64,000 nt of DNA from Polyangiaceae bacterium. Its GTDB lineage: Bacteria > Myxococcota_A > Polyangia > Polyangiales > Polyangiaceae. Positions 31,002 through 40,267 of the stretch are shown piece after piece. The stretch spans positions 1 through 64,000 of the forward strand of contig JAICQO010000026.1 of NCBI GenBank assembly GCA_025937835.1, read 5' to 3'. The notes below the pieces were generated by a model that saw only the letters and a program-made list of their open reading frames with translations, searched no databases and was not told the origin of the DNA. The stretch's first letter is position 1; each line of letters opens with the position of its first letter. A program made the position numbers and the translations under genes.

Positions 31002-31898
31002 TTGAGCGAGCAAGACGAGAAAACCCGGGTCACCCAGGTGGTCCAGGCACCCCCGCCCGATCCGGGCCAGGGGAACGACTGCTTGGTGGTGATCTACACC
31101 GCCGAGCAAGGCCTGCTCGGAAAGCGCTTCGTGCTCGACCGGAGCCCGCTGCGTGTGGGTCGAGGTGCCGACAATCATGTCGTGCTCGAGGGCGACAGCG
31201 TCTCGCGGCGCCACGCGCACTTCGAGCGCCGCGGTAACTCGTGGTTCGTCGTGGACGACGGCTCGACCAACGGCACCTACCTGAACGAAGAACAGATCGC
31301 TCACGACGCCCTGCTCAACAACGGCGATCGGATCAAGGTCGGCCCCACCATCCTCAAGTTTTTGTCCGGCCTCGACGCGGAGTCCAAGTACCACGAAGAG
31401 ATCTACCGGATGACGATCGTGGACGGGCTGACCCAGATCCACAACAAGCGGTACCTGTTCGAGGCGCTCGAAAAAGAGCTGATCCGAGCGCGCCGCTACG
31501 AGCGCGAGCTCTCGCTCGTCATCTTCGACATCGATTTCTTCAAGCGCATCAACGATCAATACGGGCACCTCGCCGGCGATCACGTGCTGCGCGAGCTCGC
31601 GCGCGTGGTGCAGGAGCGGATCCGGCGCGACGAGGTGTTCGCCCGCTACGGCGGGGAGGAGTTCGTGATCGTCTTGCCCGAGACCGGCCTCGGCGGTGCC
31701 CGCGCCCTGGCAGAAGATCTGCGCGAGCGCGTCGCGACGCATGCGTTCGTGTTTCAGGGCGAGCGCATCCCGGTCACGATCAGCATCGGCTGCGCACAGC
31801 TGTCGAAGGACGACCGCGCCGCCACCGAGCTCATTCAGCGCGCGGACGAGAAGCTCTACGAAGCCAAGCGCAGCGGGCGGAACCGCGTCTCGTCTTAG
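31002..31898 (+). CDS. FHA-domain diguanylate cyclase
   Basis: 298 residues from TTG 31002. FHA domain at ~28-120 with LRVGRGADNHVVLEGDSVSR (Arg and Ser that bind phospho-Thr), HAHFERRGNSW and DDGSTNGTYLN. Then a GGDEF domain at ~135-295: DGLTQIHNKRYL, IDFFKRINDQYGHLAGD and the active-site loop RYGGEEFV. So it should make cyclic di-GMP and be steered by a phosphorylated partner, possibly a Ser/Thr kinase such as that encoded at 33064-34791. The usual inhibitory RxxD site, five residues before GGEEF, reads RRDE, so product inhibition may be weakened. Its end overlaps the convergent next gene by four bases. Confidence 0.9.
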   Translation: MSEQDEKTRVTQVVQAPPPDPGQGNDCLVVIYTAEQGLLGKRFVLDRSPLRVGRGADNHVVLEGDSVSRRHAHFERRGNSWFVVDDGSTNGTYLNEEQIAHDALLNNGDRIKVGPTILKFLSGLDAESKYHEEIYRMTIVDGLTQIHNKRYLFEALEKELIRARRYERELSLVIFDIDFFKRINDQYGHLAGDHVLRELARVVQERIRRDEVFARYGGEEFVIVLPETGLGGARALAEDLRERVATHAFVFQGERIPVTISIGCAQLSKDDRAATELIQRADEKLYEAKRSGRNRVSS

Positions 31899-32995
31899 CG
31901 CGCGGCGCGTCGCCGTTCGACCGTCGTTCCGTCGAAGCCCGCGCCGAAGCCGAGCTGCAGGCTCGCCCACGGGCCGCGCACGCTCGAGCCCGTGGCGACG
32001 CCGCCGACCGGAAGCACGACGTAGCCCGCCTCGACCGAGAGCTCGACGACGAAGGCGCGCCCGACGGTCGTGGAAAGCGCCGCCATCGGCCAACCCCACG
32101 GCGCGACCGCATTCGAGGCCCGACCACCGGTGTCTGCCTGGGAGCCGATCAGCCCCATCCGGATCCCGGCGCCCGCGCGTCCGGTGATGAGGCCCGAGGG
32201 GCCCGCTCGGCCGTACACCATCAGCCACGCGCCCACGGTTCCGGAGCGGATGTCGTAGTGGACGCTGCCGCTCGACACGGTGCCCGCCTCGAACAGCAGA
32301 TCCGCCGACCAGCTCATGTGCGCGAAGCGCTCTTCGCTGACCCTCACGCCGCCGCCGTAGAGGAAGCCTTCCTTTTCGAGGAACGAGCGCGCCGTGCCCA
32401 TCACGACCGTGCGGAAGGTGCGCTCCGGGGCGGGCTCCGCCTCCGAGCGGTCGCGTCGCTCCGGCGAGCTCAGGTCCGGCGTCGGCGCCGGCTTCCCCGA
32501 GGCGAGCGTCACGGCGGCGGGCGCCGCGGCCCGCTTTCGGACTGCAGCGGCGGCGGCGCTCCGCGCGGCGCTGGGCGGCTCGGGTCCTTCGGGCGGGGTT
32601 CGAGGCGTGGGGTTGAGCTCGAGCTCCGCCCAGCTCGACAGGACGAGCTCGGCGGCCGCCAGCGCCACCCAACGCGCGCGCGCCCGCGGATCGAGCGGTG
32701 CGGCGTTGAAGGAGCGCTCCACGTCCTTGCGGCTGAGCGGATCGTGCACGCGGATCGTGACGCGCAGACCGCCACAGCGCACGGCGACCAGCGTGACCTC
32801 GGGGGCCTGCTCCTCGACCGGAATCGCGCCGAGCTCGGCGACGACCAGGCGCCGCACCTCGTGCTCGTCGAGCTCGCCACAGTCGGACACGCCGAGCAAC
32901 AGCGGTGGCCCCGAGGCTCTGGCCGGCGCGCTCAAGCTCCCGACCCCGCCCAGACCGAGCACGACGCCCAGTATTTTTACGGCCCGAATCGACAA
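31895..32995 (-). CDS. Exported protein of unknown function, C-terminal barrel-like
   Basis: 366 residues from TTG 32995 with a signal peptide (VKILGVVLGLGGVGSLSAPA, cleavage near ...ARAS). Residues ~30-125 contain VSDCGELDEHEVRRLVVAEL and a single pair of Cys; a Pro/Ala/Ser linker follows to ~190; the end alternates small and aromatic residues (GFLYGGGVRVSEERFAHMSW, VHYDIRSGTVGAWLMVYG, GPWASLQLGFGAGFDG), as in small outer-membrane barrels. The architecture, a Cys-paired N-domain followed by a barrel, is common in myxobacteria. Function unknown. Confidence 0.75.
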   Translation of the reverse strand: MSIRAVKILGVVLGLGGVGSLSAPARASGPPLLLGVSDCGELDEHEVRRLVVAELGAIPVEEQAPEVTLVAVRCGGLRVTIRVHDPLSRKDVERSFNAAPLDPRARARWVALAAAELVLSSWAELELNPTPRTPPEGPEPPSAARSAAAAAVRKRAAAPAAVTLASGKPAPTPDLSSPERRDRSEAEPAPERTFRTVVMGTARSFLEKEGFLYGGGVRVSEERFAHMSWSADLLFEAGTVSSGSVHYDIRSGTVGAWLMVYGRAGPSGLITGRAGAGIRMGLIGSQADTGGRASNAVAPWGWPMAALSTTVGRAFVVELSVEAGYVVLPVGGVATGSSVRGPWASLQLGFGAGFDGTTVERRRAAR

Positions 32996-33063
32996 CCCCC
33001 GCCAGCATACAGCCGCGGCGGTGCGGTTCGCCAGATTCTAAGCAACTGGGAGCGCGAGCCCGC

Positions 33064-34791
33064 TCACGCCGCCGCGCCCGCTTCGAGCTCGACGAACAGC
33101 GGCTCGAGCGCCGAGAGGCGGCGCAGCGGTGCGCAGAACTCCGTCGACACCTCGACCAGCCGCTTCTCGAGCTCGTCGGCGCGGCGGCCCAGGTCACCGA
33201 CCGAGCGCTGCCGATCGGCCTCTTCGCGCTCGAGCTGCTCCTCGTGCTTGGCGAGCGCGGCGCGCAGCTCCTTGATCTGGAATTCGATGTCGTCGACCTC
33301 GCCGCGCCGCGCCGCGACCTGGACCTCGGAGGCCTTGACGGCGTCGTGCCCGTCGGCCCAGCGCTCGATCCACTTGGCCGCTTCCCGATAGGCCTCTGCG
33401 AGCTCGCGATAGGGCACGCTGAGGGCCGAACGGCCTTCCCAGCGCAGCATCTCCGGCATCATCTCCACGAGCTTCTGGCGCGGCACGTCGGCCTCGGCGC
33501 GCACGCCGTCGGCCAGGGCCTGCGTGGCTTTCAGGTCATCGCGGGCGCGGCTCGCGTCGAGGCCGAGCGCGTCGACGGCGTGGCCGAAGCGCTCGCGGAT
33601 CTCTCTGCCTCGCGACTCGATGGCTTCGAGGGTGCGCTGCTGCTCCATGGCGCGCGCGCGCAGCTCGGCGATTTCGCGCACCAGCTTCTTTACCTCGACC
33701 AGCTTCTCGCCGAGCGCGGCTTCGCCGGCGGGGTAGGCGGTCTTCAACATGCGATCGAACACCGCCGTGCGGTGCGCCCACTGGTCGATGGCGATCGGTG
33801 GCAGCGTCTTCGGCGGTCCGCGCGACGGGCTGACCTCGTTCAGGACCTCGCGCGGCGCGCGGACGCCGAGCGCGAGCGCGACGGCGAGCAGATCCGCGTG
33901 GACGCGGTGCGCATCCACGGGGCGATCTTTTGGCTCCTTCTCCAGCAGCTCCATCACGAGCTTCTCGAGCGGCTCAGGGACGCCGCTCACGCGCTCGCGC
34001 AGCGGTTTGGGCGCCTCCTTCAGGTGCTTGATGAAGAAGGCCGCCACGTCGCTGGCGTCGAACGGCAGCTGACCCGACAGCATCTCGTACAAGATCACGC
34101 CCAGCGAATACAGGTCCGCCGACGGCCCCGCGTCGATCGAGCTGATGCGCTCCGGAGCCATGTACTCGGGCGTGCCGAAGACCTCCCCCGCGCCGGTCAA
34201 GCGCGTGTCCTGCATCGAACGCGCGATCCCGAAGTCCAGGATCTTGACCCAATCGCCGCCCTCGTGACCCTCCGACAGAAAAATGTTCTCGGGCTTGAGG
34301 TCGCGGTGGATCACCTCGAGGTCGTGGGCACGCGCCAATGCCCGGGCGATCTGGAGCGCGATCGGCAGCGTGCGCGAAAGTGTCATCTTGCCACGCTCGA
34401 CCACGTGAGCGAGCGTCACGCCGCGGAGCAGCTCCATCACCAGGTACAGGCTGCCCTCGGGCGTCTCGCCCTGGTCGAAGATCTCGATGATGTTGGGGTG
34501 CGCGAGCTTCTGCGCGGCCTTGGCTTCGCGCCGGAAGCGCTCGCGGATCACCTCGCTCTTCGCGAAGCGCTCGCTCATGACCTTGATCGCGCACGGGCGA
34601 TCGACCAGCCGGTGGTGCGCGGCGTAAACCGTGGCCATCCCGCCCTCGCCGATCGGGCGGTCGATCACGTAACGCCCGGCGAGGGTCACGCCGACCAGCG
34701 GGTCCTGCATCTCCTCCAGGGCCCGCCCGCACAAGAAGCACGTCGCGCTGTCGCTCGGGTACTGGAGCTTGCAGTGGGCGCACGCCTTCAT
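33064..34791 (-). CDS. Ser/Thr protein kinase with zinc ribbon and coiled coil
   Basis: 575 residues from ATG 34791. A zinc ribbon (CAHCKLQYPSDSATCFLCG, 4-22) is followed by a Hanks kinase domain (about 40-305): IGEGGMATVYAAHH, the ATP Lys in PCAIKVMSE, catalytic VIHRDLKPENIFLS, ILDFGIARS and GTPEYMAPERISS. Residues ~360-560 are a Glu/Arg/Leu-rich coiled coil with no membrane helix. It should be a soluble kinase whose C-terminal coil mediates dimerisation or target binding. It starts 165 bases from the divergent SH3-type gene; no phosphatase is adjacent. Confidence 0.92.
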   Translation of the reverse strand: MKACAHCKLQYPSDSATCFLCGRALEEMQDPLVGVTLAGRYVIDRPIGEGGMATVYAAHHRLVDRPCAIKVMSERFAKSEVIRERFRREAKAAQKLAHPNIIEIFDQGETPEGSLYLVMELLRGVTLAHVVERGKMTLSRTLPIALQIARALARAHDLEVIHRDLKPENIFLSEGHEGGDWVKILDFGIARSMQDTRLTGAGEVFGTPEYMAPERISSIDAGPSADLYSLGVILYEMLSGQLPFDASDVAAFFIKHLKEAPKPLRERVSGVPEPLEKLVMELLEKEPKDRPVDAHRVHADLLAVALALGVRAPREVLNEVSPSRGPPKTLPPIAIDQWAHRTAVFDRMLKTAYPAGEAALGEKLVEVKKLVREIAELRARAMEQQRTLEAIESRGREIRERFGHAVDALGLDASRARDDLKATQALADGVRAEADVPRQKLVEMMPEMLRWEGRSALSVPYRELAEAYREAAKWIERWADGHDAVKASEVQVAARRGEVDDIEFQIKELRAALAKHEEQLEREEADRQRSVGDLGRRADELEKRLVEVSTEFCAPLRRLSALEPLFVELEAGAAA

Positions 34792-34955
34792 CCGACGACC
34801 GTTATCCTCTCCGAGGCGGGGGACAGTTTCTAGCCCCGTGAGCGGCCTGGTCGGGCCGGCCTGCGCCCCGCTTTCGTTCAGGCCTGGGTTTCACGGGCCA
34901 CGGTATGGTAAACCCTCGCCCAAGCTCGGGTTTGGCTCGGGCTTCGGAGCCCCGA

Positions 34956-35825
34956 ATGGAACGGCGCAAGCCCCTGCGTATCGAGGTACCGAGGGAGGAT
35001 CGGCCTCGGTTCGGTCGGGTCGGCGTGATCGCGCTGATCGGCTTCGCCGTGGGGGTTTCTTGGCCGCACCTGGCCGGAGTTCGCATCGTGCCGAGGGCGC
35101 CCACCCCCGCGAGCGAAGCGGCCAACGACGAGCTCTCCGGGGCGCCCGCCCCGACTGCAGAGCCTGCTGCGTCGAAAGCCGACGCGCAGCCCGCCGAGCC
35201 CGCGCCGCCCGCGGCGCCGCTCCCGCTTCGGTTCACCATCGGCGAGGGTGAAGTCACGAGCTGTCGCGACGCCCAGGGCAAGCGCGTCTCGAGCTGCGAC
35301 GAGGTGGATTTCGACGGCGTCGCCCGCGGCCGCCTGGCCACGCTCGCGGCCTGCGACGCGAGCTCCCGCGCGCGCGGCGTGCTGTCGGTCGGGTTCGATC
35401 TCGACTTCGAGCGCGATCGCGTGACCGGCATCCAGAAGGGTAAGAGCACCACGGTCTCGGACGCCGATGCGCGCACCCTGATCGGTTGCCTGAACGAGAC
35501 GCTGGGCGAGGTCTCGCTCGCGTCGATCACCCACGCCAATGCCCGCTACACGGTCTTCTATCGGGTGGAGTTCCGGGACCCGGTCGAACCCGCTGCCGCA
35601 GCCAACGACGCCGCGCCGGCCGTCACCCCCGCGAGTGGTCGAGCCACCGTGGCCTGGGACGTGGCGCTGGTGCGCTCGGGGGCTTCGCGCGAGGACGACG
35701 TCGTGGCCCGCGTGCTGCAGGGAACGCGGGTGACGGTCACCGGGCGAAAGGGCGATTGGTACCGGGTCAAATACGACGGCAAGGGCTCGGAGGGCTGGGT
35801 GTTCCGCACCGCGCTCGGCATGTGA
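34956..35825 (+). CDS. Membrane-anchored protein with C-terminal SH3 domain
   Basis: 289 residues from ATG 34956, preferred over ATG 34905 because GGAG lies seven bases upstream. One membrane helix (~23-40: VGVIALIGFAVGVSWP), a Pro/Ala linker, then VTSCRDAQGKRVSSCDEVDF (paired Cys) and LATLAACDASSRARGVLSVG, an AgmX-like small domain, and finally a bacterial SH3 (VARVLQGTRVTVTGRKGDWY ... GSEGWVFRTALG) that may bind cell wall or peptide. Function unknown. Confidence 0.8.
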   Translation: MERRKPLRIEVPREDRPRFGRVGVIALIGFAVGVSWPHLAGVRIVPRAPTPASEAANDELSGAPAPTAEPAASKADAQPAEPAPPAAPLPLRFTIGEGEVTSCRDAQGKRVSSCDEVDFDGVARGRLATLAACDASSRARGVLSVGFDLDFERDRVTGIQKGKSTTVSDADARTLIGCLNETLGEVSLASITHANARYTVFYRVEFRDPVEPAAAANDAAPAVTPASGRATVAWDVALVRSGASREDDVVARVLQGTRVTVTGRKGDWYRVKYDGKGSEGWVFRTALGM

Positions 35826-35901
35826 GGGCGCGCCACCCGAGCAGCGCGGCTCGTGGCGCGGCGTGCCTGGCGAGGGAGTTCGTGATAGACGTGGTCAGTC
35901 G

Positions 35902-36264
35902 ATGTCAGACGACGATTCTGATTCGAGCCAGCGCGGCGCGCCGTCGGATGTCGCTCTGATCCACGGTGTCACCCCTGAGGGTGATTTACGCATCCTGCGC
36001 AAGCGCAACGATCGGCTCGAGCTCGGCGGCGTGCGCGCGCTGCGCGAGGGCATGCCGATCACCGGCGAGGTCGTGCGGCTCACTCCTCGCAAGGAGTTTC
36101 CGCTGCTGTGCGACGTGGCGACGGAGCTGCCCGCGCCCGAGCGCCCGTCGGACGTGGCCGAGGCTCGCGGAGAATCGCGCAAGGGCCCCGCTCAGGTGGC
36201 GACCGATCGCTACCGGGACAACTGGGACGTCATCTTCTCCCGGCAGCGCACCGAGCTGAACTAG
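35902..36264 (+). CDS. Small acidic hypothetical protein
   Basis: 120 residues from ATG 35902 (the frame is open 39 bases further up). An acidic Ser-rich start (MSDDDSDSSQ), then LRILRKRNDRLELGGVRALR and GMPITGEVVRLTPRKEFPLL, a short beta-rich core, and a charged tail. A similar small 'RG/RLTP' protein family occurs in myxobacteria, without known function. The stop is followed immediately by the 48 bp repeat. Confidence 0.7.
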   Translation: MSDDDSDSSQRGAPSDVALIHGVTPEGDLRILRKRNDRLELGGVRALREGMPITGEVVRLTPRKEFPLLCDVATELPAPERPSDVAEARGESRKGPAQVATDRYRDNWDVIFSRQRTELN

Positions 36265-36312
36265 AGATTGGCGGAAAACTCCGGCGAAATGACTGAGCGC
36301 GTGGGGAGGGGC
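36265..36312 (+). repeat. 48 bp dispersed repeat, copy 2
   Basis: Begins on the base after the preceding TAG. 40 of 48 positions match 29942-29989. It is followed by GGCGAACGCC, a short hairpin quite different from the palindrome that follows copy 1. Confidence 0.85.
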
Positions 36313-36350
36313 GGCGAACGCCGAGCAGTCACTAGTCTAGCGCGCTCGTC

Positions 36351-36536
36351 CTAGGCGACGATGTGCAGCCGCCCCGTGACCGGGTCGATCGGGGGCGGGG
36401 TGGCTGGCGCGACCTGGGGCGCGGCCTGCGCGATCAGCTGCAACGCCTGCTGCCCCTGCACTTCGCTCGTGTCCAGGAGCTTTCGGTAAAGCGCCAGGTC
36501 GTAGTTGGCGCCCGAGGCGCCTCCGGAGATCTGCAT
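36351..36536 (-). CDS. Short YjfB-like (putative motility protein) peptide
   Basis: 61 residues from ATG 36536. The text MQISGGASGANYDLALYRKL followed by LDTSEVQGQQALQLIAQA has the length, the 'I...' opening and the 'LLD...Q...LL' heptad of YjfB (PF14070). It then ends in a Pro-rich tail. It lies 61 bases downstream of the DUF4340 gene in the same direction. YjfB is grouped with motility proteins but has no established function. Confidence 0.5.
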   Translation of the reverse strand: MQISGGASGANYDLALYRKLLDTSEVQGQQALQLIAQAAPQVAPATPPPIDPVTGRLHIVA

Positions 36537-36597
36537 CGAGCTCGATGAACGGTCACTCCGCCTCGGACTGGAGGAACTTTCGCGTTCGCACCTCCGC

Positions 36598-38766
36598 CTA
36601 CAGCGCTTCGCGAAGCTCCCGGACCTGCGCGGCGCCGATGGCATAGGTTGCGTCGACGTGGTCGATACGCGCGAAGCGCACGCTCTCACCGCGGAGAGAG
36701 GTCTCCGCGCCGACGCGGATCGTGCGGCTCTGTGCCGGCTCTTCTCCGAGAAAGCGGATCTCGAGCCACGGCCGTTCGAAGCCCTCGCCGGCTCGCGCAG
36801 GGCCGGCGTGGAGCGCCGCCTCGGCGCGCAGCGCACCCGCGGTCGCCACCAGGCGCTCGATCAGGGCCGGCGCGAGCTCTCCGACACCTGCCTTCGCCAC
36901 GAAGCCGTCGGCGCGCCGCTCGAGCTCGAGGGTCGTCGTCCCCGCCCGGAACACGATGCCGCGGTAGCTCGCTGGATCGACCACGAACACCGAGCGCGAC
37001 AAGAGCGAGGTCGAGAGCTCGTAGATCAGCGGCTTCGGCAGCACGAACACTCCTTCGTGGCCCGTGAGCGTGGCGAAGAAGCCGCCGCGGGTCTCGGCGC
37101 CGACCACGAGCCGCAGCGTCTGCGGCTTGCCGGATTTTTCGGTGCCGATTTCCACCGTCAGCGTGGGGTGCTCGAGCCCGTGGGCAGGCTCGGGCTTGGG
37201 CGCCGCCCAGCGGTCCGCTTCGAGCGTGCCGAGCGCCTGGACCAGACCCAGCACCGCACCCGCGTCGTGCTCGTGCCCCGCGGGCTCGACGAGCTGGAAC
37301 GTTCCCGTGTCCGTGCGCCGCAGCCGTTCGCGCACGGCTCCGCGGCGGATGACCAGCGTCTTGAAGTCGGACGGCGTGAGCTCGAGCAAGCGGCGCGCTC
37401 GGAACCGCTCCGGATCGGGGATCAGCGCGGCGGCGACGTCGGCCGGCACCAGCAGCACGCGACCGTCGTCGCGGCGCCGCAGCGGCAGATCCCGGTTGGG
37501 CCGCGGTTTTCCGAGATCGACCCGCTCTTCGTAGTGCGCGATGTGTTCGACGGCCGACGACGCGAGGCGGATCGTCGCGGCGGGGGGCTCGAGCCCGAGC
37601 GCGGCGAGATCCGGAGCGTTCACCGGCTCGCCGCGCACCGAGACCAGCCCGGAAAGCACACCGTTGCCGGTCTCGAGCTCCACCTTGGACGGCGGCTTTC
37701 CGGCAAGCTCGAAGCCCTGTTCGGTGCGCTTGAGGACGAGCTTTTGCTCGCCCCGCTCGAGCGTGAAGGTCTCGATCTCGTCGGCGCGCAACGCGAAGGC
37801 CGTGTCGTCGTCGAGGTGCGCGGCGAAGCCTTCGAACAGCCGGCGGATGCCGGGGCTCACGCAATAGCTGCCCGGCTGCGGAGAAGTGCGGCGGAAGGCC
37901 AGGAGCTCGGGCTTGCCCGGGCACGGGCCGCCAAGCTCGATCCGAGCGACCGGGCGATTTTCCGTTGGTTCGAGCACCATCGCGATCGCGTCCGCCCCGA
38001 ACGCATCGTTGCCACCCTCGAGGGTGCTCGTCGCCCGCGCGCTGCCCAGCTCGATCAGCAGCTGATCGCTCGCGGTGCGCGAGACGCGCTCGCCGCCTTC
38101 CCGCCGGAACGCGGGCCCGGAGCGCACGAAGCGTTGCTCGGCGCCCGAGCCGCGGCGGATCGAGAAACGGACCAGGTCCGAGGGCGTGTAGCTCACGAGC
38201 CAGCTCGGCCGCAGCGACTCTTCGGTGACCGACAGCTCGGCGAGCGCGCCGGTCTTGATCAGGCCGATCCGCGGCGCGTCCGCGCCGAAGCCCGTCACTT
38301 CGACGTAGCTCGAGTCGCTCGGGCTCGTGGCCTGCTTGCCGATGCTGATCTTGCCGCGGGATCGGCGAAACTCGACCTCTAGCTCGAGGCTCGGTTCGGT
38401 GAGCCCGAAGGCGGCGCGGTCGGCCTTCGCGGCGTCGAGCTCACGCGAGAACGCCGAGAGCTCGAGCGCGCGCAGGAACGAGCGGGCCGCCTCAGCGTCG
38501 GCTTCGACTTCACCTCGACCGACGACCCAGTAGCGGGTGGTCCCGCCGTCGGGCGCGGGCTCCGCCCGGAGCGCCAAAGTCCGATCGCCCTGCCGGATCC
38601 GAACGCGGACCAGCTCGTCGCGCGGGAAGAGCTGGATCAGGTTGCGAGGGCGGGCTTCTCGTTCTTCCGAGGTGGGGCGGTCCCGCGTCAGGTACACGAC
38701 CCCGGTGGTGGCGAGCGCGAGCCCCACCAGCACCAGGTTCGTGACGAGCTTACGATCGAGTCGCAT
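36598..38766 (-). CDS. DUF4340 protein with five repeat units, ABC-transporter-associated
   Basis: 722 residues from ATG 38766, with one N-terminal helix (LVLVGLALATTGVVYL). Similar beta-hairpin units of the form 'D..(L/F)..hhIxRG...-L.R...G.F.h' begin near residues 50, 197, 329, 467 and 600, about 140 apart. DUF4340 proteins are usually found behind the GldA/F/G-like ABC genes and are thought to be their periplasmic partner. The gene start overlaps the end of the GldG-like gene by 17 bases. All signs point to a cell-surface complex, but cargo is unknown. Confidence 0.85.
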   Translation of the reverse strand: MRLDRKLVTNLVLVGLALATTGVVYLTRDRPTSEEREARPRNLIQLFPRDELVRVRIRQGDRTLALRAEPAPDGGTTRYWVVGRGEVEADAEAARSFLRALELSAFSRELDAAKADRAAFGLTEPSLELEVEFRRSRGKISIGKQATSPSDSSYVEVTGFGADAPRIGLIKTGALAELSVTEESLRPSWLVSYTPSDLVRFSIRRGSGAEQRFVRSGPAFRREGGERVSRTASDQLLIELGSARATSTLEGGNDAFGADAIAMVLEPTENRPVARIELGGPCPGKPELLAFRRTSPQPGSYCVSPGIRRLFEGFAAHLDDDTAFALRADEIETFTLERGEQKLVLKRTEQGFELAGKPPSKVELETGNGVLSGLVSVRGEPVNAPDLAALGLEPPAATIRLASSAVEHIAHYEERVDLGKPRPNRDLPLRRRDDGRVLLVPADVAAALIPDPERFRARRLLELTPSDFKTLVIRRGAVRERLRRTDTGTFQLVEPAGHEHDAGAVLGLVQALGTLEADRWAAPKPEPAHGLEHPTLTVEIGTEKSGKPQTLRLVVGAETRGGFFATLTGHEGVFVLPKPLIYELSTSLLSRSVFVVDPASYRGIVFRAGTTTLELERRADGFVAKAGVGELAPALIERLVATAGALRAEAALHAGPARAGEGFERPWLEIRFLGEEPAQSRTIRVGAETSLRGESVRFARIDHVDATYAIGAAQVRELREAL

Positions 38767-40267
38767 CCGTGCTCTCGCCGGGGCTCTCGGGGCGTCTCCG
38801 TGACCGGGTCTCGACGGCCCGGCGCCGGAGCAGCACGAACGCGCCGAGCAGCGCCGCTGTCCCCGGCATGTAGATCATCACGTAACGCAGCACCTCGCCG
38901 AGCGATTCCTGGCTGAGCGAGAGCCCGATCTCGCGCGGCGGCTTCTCGGGCACGCTCACCAGCGTGGGGCGCGCCGCCACCCAGGCCAGCGCGTTCTCCA
39001 CGAACAGGCGGTTGCCGTACAGCGCGGCTTCGCGAAAGCTGCGGTTCTGCGCGACCGTCGCGCTACCGACGAGCACGATCCGCGTCGGGGCGCCGCCCGG
39101 GGCCGGCGGCAGCTCGTGGGCCACCGCCAGCACCTGGCGCGAGCGCTGCCGGTCGAGGGCAAGATCGGCGCGGCGCTCGAGGATCGGCTTCAGGCTGTCG
39201 AGCGCGACGGCCTGCTCCGAAGACTCGAGCAGCGCTTCGGCCGGCGCTCGCGGAGTGACGCTCTGCGCTTCACTCACGAGCACGTCGAACACGCTCTGAT
39301 CGCCCTTGGTGAGCCCGTGCGTGACGGCGTGAGCGCGCGGCTTCGCAAAGAACACCTCGCCGACGCCGCGGGGTAGGCGTCGCGCGGGATCCGTTTCCAG
39401 CACCAGATTTCCCCCGAGCTTCGCTACGGCGAGCTCCGCGAGGGGTTCGAGACCCAGCGCCCCCAAGCGCTCCTGTTCGACGGGGGCAGGGGAGAGCAGG
39501 GCGAGCACGCTCGTGCCCGACTTCGTCGCCGTCACGATCGCTTCCGTGTCCGGGGCATCGAAATGCAGGCGCGGTCCGGCGATCACCAGCACTCGACAGC
39601 CCTCGAGGCCAGGGCCCCCCTGGCGCGGCCCGCCGAGCTTTCGTTCTTCGACCTCGAAGTTGTTCTTTTCGATGCGCGTGCGCAGCTCCGCCAGGCCGTC
39701 GGGGCCGGCATCGAAGGCTCCGAGCTCTTCGTGGCCGGTCGAGAAGCAGACGGTGGAGCGGGTCCGGACCAGGACGTTGGCAATGCCCTCCGTCAGCGCT
39801 TGCTCGAGCTTCGGCCGTACCCGCTCGCCGTCGGGCTCGAGGCGGAGTAAGTCGTCGGAGGTCACGAACCAGTGCCGATCAGCCTGGGTGATCAGCACGC
39901 TGGCGTCGGTCACGGTCTGACCCTCGCCGGTCTCGGCCGCGACGATTCCGTACTTCTTCTGAAGAGCCGCAAACTCCGCGGGGTGTTGTTCGGGATCGAT
40001 CTGTCGCACCCGCAGCTTTCCGGTCTCGGCGCCGTAGGCCGAGAGCAGCTGGCGCAGGCTCGGGTTCAGCGGGTCGCTGCGGCCGAGCAGCAAGGTGACG
40101 TCCACCGGCTCGGCCAGCCCGTGCAGCGTGCGGAGCGTCGGCTCCGACAGGGTGTACAGCGCTTCTCGCGTCAGATCCCAGCGCTCGTAGAAGCGGCTGG
40201 CGAGCAGGTTCAGGTTGAGCGTGACGGCGACGGCCGCCACCACGCCGATCGCGCCGGCCCGGTTCAC
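38750..40267 (-). CDS. GldG-like ABC transport auxiliary membrane protein
   Basis: 505 residues from GTG 40267. One N-terminal helix (AGAIGVVAAVAVTLNLNLLA), the GldG/IFT52-like periplasmic domain with RWDLTREALYTLSEPTLRTL (the 'D.T....Y.LS..T...L' signature), GEGQTVTDASVLITQADRHW and VCFSTGHEELGAFDAG, then a second helix near the C-terminus (MIYMPGTAALLGAFVLLRRR) and a basic tail. In Bacteroidetes GldG acts in gliding with GldA and GldF; here it is the third gene of an ABC operon. Confidence 0.88.
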   Translation of the reverse strand: MNRAGAIGVVAAVAVTLNLNLLASRFYERWDLTREALYTLSEPTLRTLHGLAEPVDVTLLLGRSDPLNPSLRQLLSAYGAETGKLRVRQIDPEQHPAEFAALQKKYGIVAAETGEGQTVTDASVLITQADRHWFVTSDDLLRLEPDGERVRPKLEQALTEGIANVLVRTRSTVCFSTGHEELGAFDAGPDGLAELRTRIEKNNFEVEERKLGGPRQGGPGLEGCRVLVIAGPRLHFDAPDTEAIVTATKSGTSVLALLSPAPVEQERLGALGLEPLAELAVAKLGGNLVLETDPARRLPRGVGEVFFAKPRAHAVTHGLTKGDQSVFDVLVSEAQSVTPRAPAEALLESSEQAVALDSLKPILERRADLALDRQRSRQVLAVAHELPPAPGGAPTRIVLVGSATVAQNRSFREAALYGNRLFVENALAWVAARPTLVSVPEKPPREIGLSLSQESLGEVLRYVMIYMPGTAALLGAFVLLRRRAVETRSRRRPESPGESTDATRS

